A stretch of DNA of 9,018 nt from Patescibacteria group bacterium UBA918 (GCA_002293845.1 DBEA01000002.1:20812-29829), one strand, 5' to 3'. Counted from the first letter of the stretch, positions 1 to 5,199 are shown. Program-made: numbers and translations. The notes: generated from the letters alone by a model not told the origin.

Positions 1-19
1 TTTTTCTGTATCTTTGGTA

Positions 20-262
20 CTAGCGGCGGGTCGGAGTTTCTGGGGTCTTGCCGAGTTTGTAAAGACGCTCGTACTCGGTCTTCTTGACCAGTTTCTTCAA
101 GCGAGCGGAGCGACGGACGTTCTCGCTCTTGATGCGCTTGTAGTAGCGGTTGTCGCGCAGGCGGCGGACGATGCCGGAGTTCTGCACACGCTTCTGAAAG
201 CGACGGATGACGTTCGCGCTACTTTCATTGTTATTCTTCTCGACTTGGACGTTTGTTGCCAT
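20..262 (-). CDS. rpsU: Small ribosomal subunit protein bS21
   Basis: This encodes an 80-residue, strongly basic protein of the bS21 family, a late-binding 30S protein near the 3' end of 16S rRNA that helps translation initiation. The core NVIRRFQKRVQNSGIVRRLR followed by RYYKR and a Lys/Arg-rich helix (about residues 23-64) is the family signature. The N-terminal VEKNNNES stretch and the PETPTRR tail are extensions. A GTG seven codons upstream (283) is in frame, but the ATG at 262 is preferred because MATNVQVEKN gives a normal family N-terminus. No Shine-Dalgarno is visible before either start. It is the last gene of the lepB / HisRS-like / rpsU series, 48 bases after the preceding stop, and that gap holds an inverted repeat. 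It ends with TAG. The family assignment is secure; the operon is inferred from spacing and strand. Confidence 0.93.
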   Translation of the reverse strand: MATNVQVEKNNNESSANVIRRFQKRVQNSGIVRRLRDNRYYKRIKSENVRRSARLKKLVKKTEYERLYKLGKTPETPTRR

Positions 263-268
263 ATGTGG

Positions 269-300
269 GCCAAAAGATATCACGACGGCGAGCTTTTGGC
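269..300 (-). promoter_or_regulatory. Intercistronic hairpin just before rpsU
   Basis: A perfect 8-base inverted repeat, GCCAAAAG (269-276) and CTTTTGGC (293-300), encloses a 16-base loop. It ends six bases before the rpsU ATG. In the minus-strand mRNA it would sit between the HisRS-like stop codon and the bS21 start, where a fold could control ribosome access or stabilise the message. The function is inferred; only the repeat is seen. Confidence 0.35.
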
Positions 301-310
301 AATATGTCCG

Positions 311-1483
311 TTAGGCGGGCAATTTGGCTCTTTTAAGGCGGGTGACAAGGGAGTTCAGCGGCACGATCTCTTGATTCTTACCATGCATGTCCCTCAGTAT
401 GACCGTGCCCTCGACGTACTCCTTTTGGCCGATGATGATGCTGAAGCGGGCGCCTTTTTCTTCGGCTCGACGAAGCTGATTCGAGAGAGAGTCGCTGGCT
501 AGGTCCTGGTCGACCATGATGCCTCCGCGCCTGAGCTCGTCGATGAGCATCAAGGAACGGATCTTGGGAGCGAAGCCTAGGTGTACCATGTGGACCGATG
601 GCCTCTTGGTCTTGTGAAGGGAGACTTTGGCACTTGGCTTTTTGCCCTTGAGGATGACCACGGCTCCTGCGGCCGGTACGGTTTTATTGATATATCTCTC
701 TAGGAACGTGCCGTAGCGGCCGCCTTTCACTATGAGAGGTGGTTCGGTAAGCGGCAGACCTCGATCGTCGCACAATTCGACCGAGAAGACCGCATCGTTG
801 AAACACTGATAATTGCCGATGAGTTTCGGTTCGATCTCGTAGGGTGTGCCGCTCATGTCCAAATACTCCACGATCTCGCGGAAATGTCGTCGACTTTGAT
901 CACTCAAATGTTCCATAGGGCTGGGACTTTTGTAGGCCAACTCGTGGTCTTTTTCGATCAGATGCATCAAGGCCGCCGTCGAGTGTTCCTTAAATAGGTC
1001 GCGAGCCGACGGAGGCATCTCATCCAGACGTTTGCGCAGGAAGCTGGTCAGTTCGCGATTGTAGCGGTTGCGGGAATCGGCGTCGCCGAGAGAGTTGATC
1101 TTGACGATGTGGTCTGAGTGACCGATGTCGTTCAAAAGAGAGTGTATGGTTTGAATCAATATCGCCTCGGCGATGCTCTTGTCGACGTTGAATATGTGAA
1201 GGGTCAGCGCGCTTTCGCCGGTGCGTGGCACTTCCTCGATGTCGTAGAAGAAAACCGGACCGGTCAGCGCGTGTAATTTTTGGTCGACGTAAGCGCCGAT
1301 GCCGCCACAGAGGAGCCCGAAGACCCCATCGAGTTTCTTGTCTTCCGAACGTGCCTCGTGTTTGAGAGCCGTCGTGCAGTTCTTGCATTCGGGGTTGGCC
1401 GCGAAGTCGGCTCGACTCCGGAAACCGAAATGCTCGGCGGTCTTAGCGGCCAATTTCAAGAACTGACTGGTGTTGATGTTCAT
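311..1483 (-). CDS. HisRS-like class II synthetase paralog, probably inactive
   Basis: This 390-residue protein has the layout of histidyl-tRNA synthetase without its catalytic signatures. Family matches are the INSLGDADSRNRY block (129-141), a GGRYGTFLE remnant of the histidine-B loop (254-262), and a well-kept HGTP anticodon-binding domain (about 296-385: MVHLGF, DQDLASDSLSNQLRRAEEKG, FSIIIGQKE, GTVILRD). The motif 2 region (about 74-100, GPVFFYDIEEVP) has no FRxE arginine. The histidine-A motif RGLDYYT is replaced by IGNYQCFND (222-230). The N-terminus starts inside the usual first helix and carries a CxxC pair (C33, C36). HisZ, the other well-known catalytically dead HisRS relative, normally lacks the anticodon domain, so this does not fit HisZ well, and no histidine-pathway genes are nearby. 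Its ATG overlaps the lepB stop (ATGA), suggesting translational coupling. A role in binding tRNA or RNA is inference; loss of aminoacylation is likely but unproven. Confidence 0.8.
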   Translation of the reverse strand: MNINTSQFLKLAAKTAEHFGFRSRADFAANPECKNCTTALKHEARSEDKKLDGVFGLLCGGIGAYVDQKLHALTGPVFFYDIEEVPRTGESALTLHIFNVDKSIAEAILIQTIHSLLNDIGHSDHIVKINSLGDADSRNRYNRELTSFLRKRLDEMPPSARDLFKEHSTAALMHLIEKDHELAYKSPSPMEHLSDQSRRHFREIVEYLDMSGTPYEIEPKLIGNYQCFNDAVFSVELCDDRGLPLTEPPLIVKGGRYGTFLERYINKTVPAAGAVVILKGKKPSAKVSLHKTKRPSVHMVHLGFAPKIRSLMLIDELRRGGIMVDQDLASDSLSNQLRRAEEKGARFSIIIGQKEYVEGTVILRDMHGKNQEIVPLNSLVTRLKRAKLPA

Positions 1484-2085
1484 GATGATTTATCGACGGA
1501 TCCCGGCATCAGATCGGCGCGACCGGGAGGTAGTAGTCTAAGCAGGGCGCGGCCGACTATCTCTTCTCTTTTCAGTACGCCCCAGGATCGCGAGTCGGAG
1601 CTGTGGTCGCGATTGTCGCCCATGACGAAATACTCGCCATCGCCTAAAGTGACGGTCTGATCGAAGCGCGCGCTGCCGAGCGCGGCGTATGATTCGTCGA
1701 GGATCATACCGTCGGGATTTTCGTCATTCTTGATAGTAACGCTACTGCCGTCGATGACCACTGTTTCGCCCGGTAAGCCGATGATGCGCTTGATGAAATA
1801 TTTCGAATGATCGCGCGGGTACTTGAAAATGATAACGTCGCCGCGCTCTGGTTCGTCGAAGCGGTAGGTTACCTGGTCCACGATCAAGTATTCGTTGTTG
1901 TGGAAGGTTTCTTCCATCGATGCGCCGGACACAATGAAAGGCTGGGCTATATACCAGCGAATCGGCAGTACGATGATGAGGGCGATGAGCGCGAAGCGAA
2001 ATATCTCACTGAGCGAGTTTTGTTTCGGAGAATCGGTTTCCGTGAGTGTACGAGCGTCATCGAGGTTTTTTTCTTCGTAACTCAT
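1480..2085 (-). CDS. lepB: Signal peptidase I
   Basis: Type I signal peptidases cut signal peptides from exported preproteins at the outer face of the cytoplasmic membrane using a Ser/Lys dyad. The 201-residue protein has a charged N-terminus, one membrane segment (about 29-48) and then the catalytic domain. The nucleophile is Ser56 in SGASMEET and the general base is Lys99 in KYFIKRIIGLPGE; box E is GDNRDHSSDSR (156-166). The usual proline of the SMxPT motif is Glu here, a small departure. Length and single anchor match Gram-positive and CPR forms rather than the longer two-anchor E. coli LepB. The ATG at 2085 has no Shine-Dalgarno and lies 14 bases after a TATAAT. It is first in the series leading to the HisRS-like gene (4-base overlap) and rpsU. 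It is the obvious candidate to process the signal peptide of the protein at 4444-5097. Confidence 0.95.
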   Translation of the reverse strand: MSYEEKNLDDARTLTETDSPKQNSLSEIFRFALIALIIVLPIRWYIAQPFIVSGASMEETFHNNEYLIVDQVTYRFDEPERGDVIIFKYPRDHSKYFIKRIIGLPGETVVIDGSSVTIKNDENPDGMILDESYAALGSARFDQTVTLGDGEYFVMGDNRDHSSDSRSWGVLKREEIVGRALLRLLPPGRADLMPGSVDKSS

Positions 2086-2099
2086 AGCGAATTCATCGA

Positions 2100-2128
2100 A
2101 TTATACTCCAAAAAAACAAAAACAGGAA
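2100..2128 (-). promoter_or_regulatory. lepB promoter (TATAAT -10)
   Basis: A perfect -10 hexamer TATAAT lies on the minus strand at 2105-2100. Its spacer is T-rich, and the hexamer 17 bases upstream is poor (TTCCTG, 2128-2123). The -10 ends 14 bases before the lepB ATG, so transcription would start about seven bases before the start codon and leave almost no leader. The hexamer is seen; its use is inferred. Confidence 0.45.
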
Positions 2129-2135
2129 TTTCGCG

Positions 2136-2162
2136 CGGCGGGGCGGCGAAGCCGCCCCGTCG
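2136..2162. repeat. GC-rich C-GAA-G hairpin between lepB and pth
   Basis: A 12-pair stem (2136-2147 with 2151-2162, one G-T pair) closes a GAA triloop around the core GGGGCGGC-GAA-GCCGCCCC. It lies between the divergent lepB and pth genes, just upstream of the pth promoter. A sister hairpin with the same loop, a similar stem and the same following bases, CGTCGTC, occurs at 5903-5927. No long T run follows on either strand and no gene reads into it, so a terminator is unlikely. It fits a dispersed intergenic element. Confidence 0.6.
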
Positions 2163-2165
2163 TCT

Positions 2166-2193
2166 TTGTCATTTATAGTTTATGAATTATGAT
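2166..2193 (+). promoter_or_regulatory. pth promoter, probably giving a leaderless mRNA
   Basis: TTGTCA (2166-2171, five of six to the -35 consensus), a 16-base spacer and TATGAT (2188-2193, five of six) make a good sigma-70-type promoter. Only eight bases separate the -10 from the pth ATG, so the expected transcription start falls one or two bases before the start codon. No Shine-Dalgarno is present, which agrees with leaderless initiation. An alternative -10, TATAGT, lies at 2174-2179. Confidence 0.55.
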
Positions 2194-2201
2194 TTAACCC
2201 A

Positions 2202-2783
2202 ATGCACACCATCGTGGCCTTGGGCAATCCGGGCGAGGAATACGAAAAGACGCGGCATAACGCCGGACGTTCGTTGATGAGGGAGATGATGAAACTCTGG
2301 AAGTTGCCGGATATGGTGTCGTCGTCGAAATTTGGCGGTCAGATCAGTGAGGGTACGGTCGGCGGCCGCGAGGTGCGCGTATTTTTCCCGGGCACGTACA
2401 TGAACGATTCCGGTCGCGCGGTCGTAAAGATCGTCGATGCGAATGTTGCCGAGAATCTCATCGTGGTGTACGACGAGATCGATCTGCCGCTCGGCGAGTT
2501 TAAACTATCCTTCGGCCGCGGTAGCGGCGGTCACAACGGCCTCAAGTCGATCATCGAGAATCTCAACACGCCGAACTTTCTGCGCTTACGCGTCGGCATC
2601 GCTCATCGCACCATCTTCGGTAAGGTCATCAGGCCGACCGGAGACAAATTGGCCGACTACGTACTCGGCCGCTTATCGTCTCGCGAAGAGCATAAGCTCC
2701 TGTCGGTGACGCAAACCGCGGCCAAGGCCCTCGAGACCGCGATCGTCGAAGGGAAGGAAAAAGCGATGAGCATGTTTAATTAG
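2202..2783 (+). CDS. pth: Peptidyl-tRNA hydrolase
   Basis: Pth releases tRNA from peptidyl-tRNAs that fall off the ribosome by cleaving the ester bond between peptide and tRNA. The 193-residue protein is of normal length. The conserved elements are all present: LGNPGEEYEKTRHNAG (7-22) with catalytic His19, the substrate-binding asparagine Asn68 in TYMNDSG, Asp91 in VVYDEIDLPLG, and Asn112 in GGHNGLKSI; these correspond to E. coli H20, N68, D93 and N114. The common HDE is YDE here. The start at 2202 places MHTIVALGNPGEEY in register with the family. There is no Shine-Dalgarno; a promoter ends eight bases upstream. The gene is alone on its strand and faces rpsA across a bidirectional terminator. 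Its TAG stop sits at the edge of the repeat element that follows. Confidence 0.97.
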   Translation: MHTIVALGNPGEEYEKTRHNAGRSLMREMMKLWKLPDMVSSSKFGGQISEGTVGGREVRVFFPGTYMNDSGRAVVKIVDANVAENLIVVYDEIDLPLGEFKLSFGRGSGGHNGLKSIIENLNTPNFLRLRVGIAHRTIFGKVIRPTGDKLADYVLGRLSSREEHKLLSVTQTAAKALETAIVEGKEKAMSMFN

Positions 2784-2884
2784 TACGTAGAAGGTAGAAC
2801 GTAGTACGCGCTTCGCGCATTATTAGAAAACGTCGCGCCCGAAGGGCGCGACGTTTTCTACAAACTACAAACTACGCACTACTA
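2784..2884. repeat. Intergenic element with GTAG / CTAC tracts around hairpins
   Basis: The gap between pth and rpsA is an imperfect large inverted repeat. The left side carries several GTAG units (TACGTAG, GGTAGAAC, GTAG), the centre carries a small GCGC hairpin (around 2809-2818, GAA loop on the minus strand) and the long terminator stem, and the right side carries CTACAAA units spaced seven bases apart followed by CACTACTAACTA. The last CTA supplies the rpsA stop codon (TAG on the minus strand). Similar CTAC/ACAAACTA tails follow the hairpin at 5903 and, in diverged form, precede gyrA. Confidence 0.6.
2824..2860. terminator. Bidirectional terminator between pth and rpsA
   Basis: A perfect 17-pair stem (2824-2840 with 2844-2860) with a GAA loop has a GC-rich core flanked by AAAA on one side and TTTT on the other. 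On either strand the RNA therefore forms a strong hairpin followed by four U. It sits between two convergent genes, where one such structure can end both transcripts. The U tracts lie within the stem base, as is usual for symmetric terminators. Confidence 0.72.
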
Positions 2885-3976
2885 ACTATTGGCTTCCTTG
2901 TAGGAGAGTGTCATGCGCTGACTGCCTGGTTCGAAGAGCGTGATCTTGAACTTGTACACGCCGCCGAGCGACAAGGTCTCCTTGAGTTTCTGCTCGCTCT
3001 CGAATTCGGAGATGTGCACCAAGCCGGCCACGCCTTCCTCGATCGAGGCCAGAGCGCCGTGTTTGTTGAACTTGATGACCACTCCCTCGACCACCTGGTC
3101 CTTGGAATACTTTTTGGCGGCGGAGACCCAGGGGTTCTCCTTGAGCTGCTTGATCGAAAGCGAGATCTTGTCGTCCTTGACGTCGATGACCTTCACTTTG
3201 ACCTTGTCGCCCACCTTGAAGAGAGTTCGAGGATTTTCCACCAAGCCCCAGTCGAGCTCGGAGATGTGAACCAGACCTTCGAGACCATCCTCGACCTTGA
3301 CGAAGACGCCGAAGTCCACGATTCCGGTCACTTCGCCCTCGCGGACGTCACCGACTTCGTAGCGACTGACTTTCTCCTCCTTGTTCTCCTTCTCGGCTGA
3401 GCCCTTCTCGGAGAAGATCAGTTTGCTCTCCTTCGGATCAGCGGTGATGATCACGACCGAGAGGAACTTGCCCACAAGACTCTGAAGCTCGGAGAGGATC
3501 TTGTCTTTGTCGCCGTCGGCCACGCGCGGGTAATTGTCGGCGGATAGCTGGGAAGCCGGCAAGAAACCTTGGATGCCCTGCCACTCCATAATGAGTCCGC
3601 CCTTGTTGGCCTCTTTGACCTCGAGGTTGAACACGGACTGGTTGGAGACGGCGGCTTCGGCGTCGCCCCAGATGAGCGCCTGACGGGCCTCCTTGAGGGA
3701 GAGCTCGATATAGCCGTCCTCGTTGCCGGCGTCCACTACTTTGGCGCCGATCGCATCACCGACGGCCACCTTGCGGAGCACGTCGCGAGCGTTCATATAC
3801 TCGCGGCCGTAGATGAGGCCGGAGCCGAACGGAAACAGGTCTACGTAGACGCGGGCGCGGCCGATCGCCGACACCACGCCCTCGACGATATCGCCTTCCT
3901 TGGGCGGCTCTGGGCTTTCGTTGATAACCTTCTGCATCACGCCGTTAATTACCGGCGCGTTGTTTTCTTCTGACAT
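2882..3976 (-). CDS. rpsA: Small ribosomal subunit protein bS1, four S1 domains
   Basis: S1 binds mRNA and helps bring it to the 30S subunit. This 364-residue version has four S1 (OB-fold) repeats at about residues 27-95, 113-190, 208-276 and 294-361, compared with six in E. coli. The third is the most canonical (GDVREGEVTGIVDFGVFVKV ... GLVHISELD ... KVKVKVIDVKDDKISLSIK). The second is diverged (KGGLIMEWQGIQGFLPASQL) and is followed by a charged linker, SEKGSAEKENKEEK. The ATG at 3976 (MSEENNAP) is chosen over ATGs at 4003 and 4015 because the upstream codons look like non-coding sequence; no start has a Shine-Dalgarno. The upstream 467 bases carry a terminator and a structured RNA on the same strand, so rpsA may have its own weak promoter near 4072-4101 or be controlled by read-through. 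Some four-domain S1-like proteins are not stably ribosome-bound, so a general RNA-binding role is possible. Confidence 0.9.
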   Translation of the reverse strand: MSEENNAPVINGVMQKVINESPEPPKEGDIVEGVVSAIGRARVYVDLFPFGSGLIYGREYMNARDVLRKVAVGDAIGAKVVDAGNEDGYIELSLKEARQALIWGDAEAAVSNQSVFNLEVKEANKGGLIMEWQGIQGFLPASQLSADNYPRVADGDKDKILSELQSLVGKFLSVVIITADPKESKLIFSEKGSAEKENKEEKVSRYEVGDVREGEVTGIVDFGVFVKVEDGLEGLVHISELDWGLVENPRTLFKVGDKVKVKVIDVKDDKISLSIKQLKENPWVSAAKKYSKDQVVEGVVIKFNKHGALASIEEGVAGLVHISEFESEQKLKETLSLGGVYKFKITLFEPGSQRMTLSYKEANS

Positions 3977-4071
3977 TCTATTCACACTTAATCTCGGTGA
4001 CATGCCCCCGCCCAACCGTTACTCATGGCCGTGGTCCGTGAGGGAGGATTTAGCTTGTCCCGTGAGAACTA

Positions 4072-4101
4072 ATAATACGTGCGGCCATAATCTACCATGA
4101 A
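4072..4101 (-). promoter_or_regulatory. Weak candidate rpsA promoter
   Basis: TATTAT (4077-4072) is the best -10-like hexamer between the U8 terminator and rpsA. A poor -35-like TTCATG (4101-4096) lies 18 bases upstream. It would give a leader of nearly 90 bases. It is listed because the terminator at 4101-4132 would otherwise leave rpsA dependent on read-through; the hexamers alone are weak evidence. The leader also repeats CTCACGG at about 4061 and 4040, with no assigned role. Confidence 0.22.
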
Positions 4102-4132
4102 AATAAAAAAAAGCCAGCCCGGAGGAGGCTGG
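4101..4132 (-). terminator. Rho-independent terminator with U8 tract
   Basis: On the minus strand CCAGCC (4132-4127) pairs with GGCTGG (4119-4114) around a seven-base loop, then one C, eight T (4112-4105), an A and more T. This is a textbook intrinsic terminator in the minus direction only. It lies downstream of the promoter at 4284-4311 and upstream of rpsA, so it either ends a small RNA or attenuates rpsA transcription. Confidence 0.78.
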
Positions 4133-4276
4133 AGGAGGGAAAAGGAAGCGGGTCGGTCGGTTGAGGGAATCTGACCGACCCGCCCCGCGCTGACGATGGG
4201 GGTGAGACCCGTTGCGGGCCGACCGGGCATGGGTGCGGGGGTCGGCGGGTCACATCGTCGGCGAAGGAAACTGACT
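4105..4276 (-). ncRNA. Putative structured small RNA or rpsA leader, unknown class
   Basis: No reading frame fits this stretch, yet it has its own near-consensus promoter and ends in a strong terminator, giving an RNA of about 170 bases. An outer stem (4188-4198 with 4253-4263) encloses GACCCG/CGGGTC (4206-4211 with 4246-4251) and CCGACC/GGTCGG (4219-4224 with 4240-4245), with seven-base bulges and a 15-base apical loop. A second hairpin pairs 4148-4158 with 4173-4183. On the minus strand the apical loop reads CCCGCACCCATGCCC, the second loop contains ATTCCCTCAA, and the linker before the terminator contains TTTTCCCTCCTCC, so all three are C-rich. I found no SRP, tmRNA, RNase P or 6S signature. 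One caution: two positions pair as G-U on the plus strand but mismatch on the minus strand (4191/4260 and 4159/4172). Promoter and terminator still favour minus. It could be a trans-acting small RNA or an attenuator of rpsA. Confidence 0.5.
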
Positions 4277-4283
4277 AACAGTC

Positions 4284-4311
4284 ATCATATATAAATATTT
4301 AAATGTGTCAA
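4284..4311 (-). promoter_or_regulatory. Near-consensus promoter for the structured RNA
   Basis: TTGACA (4311-4306, perfect -35), a 16-base AT-only spacer apart from one C, and TATGAT (4289-4284, five of six) make one of the two strongest promoters in the window, with pth. The predicted start is near 4276. It lies just after the terminator of the gene at 4444-5097 and reads into a GC-rich segment with no gene. A small TGACT/AGTCA inverted repeat (4272-4284) overlaps the start region and could be an operator or the 5' end hairpin. Confidence 0.65.
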
Positions 4312-4329
4312 AGGTATCAGCGAGCAAAC

Positions 4330-4351
4330 AAAAAGCCGGATCAGGGATCCG
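4330..4351 (-). terminator. Terminator of the secreted-protein gene
   Basis: On the minus strand CGGATC (4351-4346) pairs with GATCCG (4342-4337) around a three-base loop, followed by GC, five T (4334-4330) and then GTTT. It lies about 90 bases after the stop codon at 4444 and directly before the promoter at 4284-4311, so it separates the two transcription units. Confidence 0.65.
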
Positions 4352-4392
4352 ACTCGTACGAAGAACTGTTTACTGAAACTGAATGAAGGTGT

Positions 4393-4426
4393 CCGGGCGG
4401 CCGGGACTCGCGTCCCGGCCGCCCGG
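4393..4426 (-). other. Very GC-rich 15-pair hairpin in the 3' UTR
   Basis: A perfect 15-pair stem (4393-4407 with 4412-4426) with a TCGC loop starts 17 bases after the stop codon of the 4444-5097 gene. No T tract follows, so it is probably not itself the terminator; it would instead block 3' exonucleases and stabilise the mRNA. Together with the U-tract hairpin at 4330-4351 it gives the gene an unusually structured 3' end. Confidence 0.55.
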
Positions 4427-4443
4427 CCTGCCGCCCACGCCGA

Positions 4444-5097
4444 TCAGGAGGCGGCGAGCTCGGGCTGGCTGGCGCCGAGCGTCGACGTCTTGCCCGCGCC
4501 GGGCATGTCGCCGCCGTCCGTGTCGGGGGTGAGGCCGAGGGTGAACTCGGCGAAGGTATCGAACACGTCGATGGCGTCGTCGCCGAGGACGAGCTTGGCC
4601 TCCTTGATGCCGAGGCCGCGCAGCGTCTGCACGGCGCCGGCGCCCACCACCAGGATCAGCACGGTGTCGTCGTCGATTTCCGAGTCGATCAGCTCGGCGT
4701 AGGCCGCGTCCGTCCTGAGGGTCTCGGCGTCGAGGACGATGATGTCGTAGCCGTCGGGGTCGACGAGGACGGTGTCCTTGTCGGCGAGGCTGATGATGTT
4801 CTTGAACTCCTTCAGCATCACGATCGCGTCGTCGTAGTCGACCAGCGCGTAGGCCTTGTCGGTCGACTTGACCAGGCGCGGGTCGACGTCGGCGAGGCCG
4901 ATGTTGACGGTCGGCAGGTTGAGGTCCTTCTGGAAGCCGAGCGCGCCGGCGAGATCGGGGGAGACATACAGGGTCGCACTGGTGCTGTTGGCGCGTATCG
5001 GCCTCGCCGCGTCGGCGAGCTCGCCGGTGAACACAACGATCGGCGTGGCGCCGATCATGGTGACGAAGGCGAGTTTGGAGAAGATGGACTTGGCCAT
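4444..5097 (-). CDS. Putative secreted protein of unknown function
   Basis: I do not recognise the family of this 217-residue protein. Residues 1-31 look like a Sec signal peptide: lysines at 3 and 8, a hydrophobic core (about 9-24, LAFVTMIGATPIVVFTG) and a possible signal peptidase I site after ADA (29-31 region). The mature part is acidic, with many Asp, and has alternating hydrophobic strands (TVLVDPDGYDIIVLD, 109-123; DTVLILVVGAGAV, 144-156; AKLVLGDDAIDVF, 167-179), so a compact alpha/beta domain is plausible. The C-terminus is Gly/Ser/Ala-rich. The ATG at 5097 is chosen because an AAAGGG Shine-Dalgarno lies eight bases upstream, the only clear one in the window; an in-frame upstream extension to 5208 has no signal-like start. 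It is flanked by its own promoter and terminator. Its GC looks higher than most neighbours and codons ending in C or G dominate. A real, expressed gene is likely; the function is open. Confidence 0.75.
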   Translation of the reverse strand: MAKSIFSKLAFVTMIGATPIVVFTGELADAARPIRANSTSATLYVSPDLAGALGFQKDLNLPTVNIGLADVDPRLVKSTDKAYALVDYDDAIVMLKEFKNIISLADKDTVLVDPDGYDIIVLDAETLRTDAAYAELIDSEIDDDTVLILVVGAGAVQTLRGLGIKEAKLVLGDDAIDVFDTFAEFTLGLTPDTDGGDMPGAGKTSTLGASQPELAAS

Positions 5098-5133
5098 TTC
5101 ATGCCCTTTCAGTTTTGTTGAACTCTTCCTCGT

Positions 5134-5157
5134 CCACTGGGTGTCATTGGCCAGTGG
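5134..5157 (-). promoter_or_regulatory. 5' UTR hairpin of the secreted-protein gene
   Basis: CCACTGG and CCAGTGG (5134-5140 with 5151-5157) form a seven-pair stem with a ten-base loop. It falls inside the predicted leader of about 65 bases between the promoter at 5171-5199 and the start codon at 5097, leaving the Shine-Dalgarno free. It may stabilise the message; the role is inferred. Confidence 0.35.
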
Positions 5158-5170
5158 CGGAAGTGGCAGA

Positions 5171-5199
5171 ACATTACACGCCGAATGGTATGTTGTCAA
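5171..5199 (-). promoter_or_regulatory. Promoter of the secreted-protein gene
   Basis: A perfect -35 hexamer TTGACA (5199-5194) is followed after 17 bases by TAATGT (5176-5171), a poor -10 with three consensus matches. It lies in the 172-base gap between divergent genes, in the right place to transcribe the gene starting at 5097. The -35 is clear; the -10 choice is uncertain. Confidence 0.45.

Noticed and set aside
14..502. 162-residue plus-strand ORF
   Set aside because: It is antisense to rpsU and the HisRS-like gene and resembles no protein; it is a shadow of GC-biased third positions.
311..1483. Calling this gene hisS or hisZ
   Set aside because: The histidine-A motif and the motif 2 arginine are missing, and the anticodon domain that HisZ lacks is present.
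3977..4015. Longer rpsA start at 4015 or 4003
   Set aside because: The added residues MGGGMSPRLSVNR look non-coding and no ribosome binding site supports them; MSEENN at 3976 is a more natural start. Not fully excluded.
4140..4270. The structured RNA transcribed from the plus strand
   Set aside because: Two G-U pairs favour the plus strand, but there is no plus-strand promoter of similar quality and no U tract after the stems; promoter and terminator both fit the minus strand.
4474..4500. PGAGKTST near the C-terminus as a Walker A loop
   Set aside because: The spacing GxxxxGK[ST] is not met (Asp at the first position), it is in a low-complexity tail, and no P-loop fold or Walker B follows.
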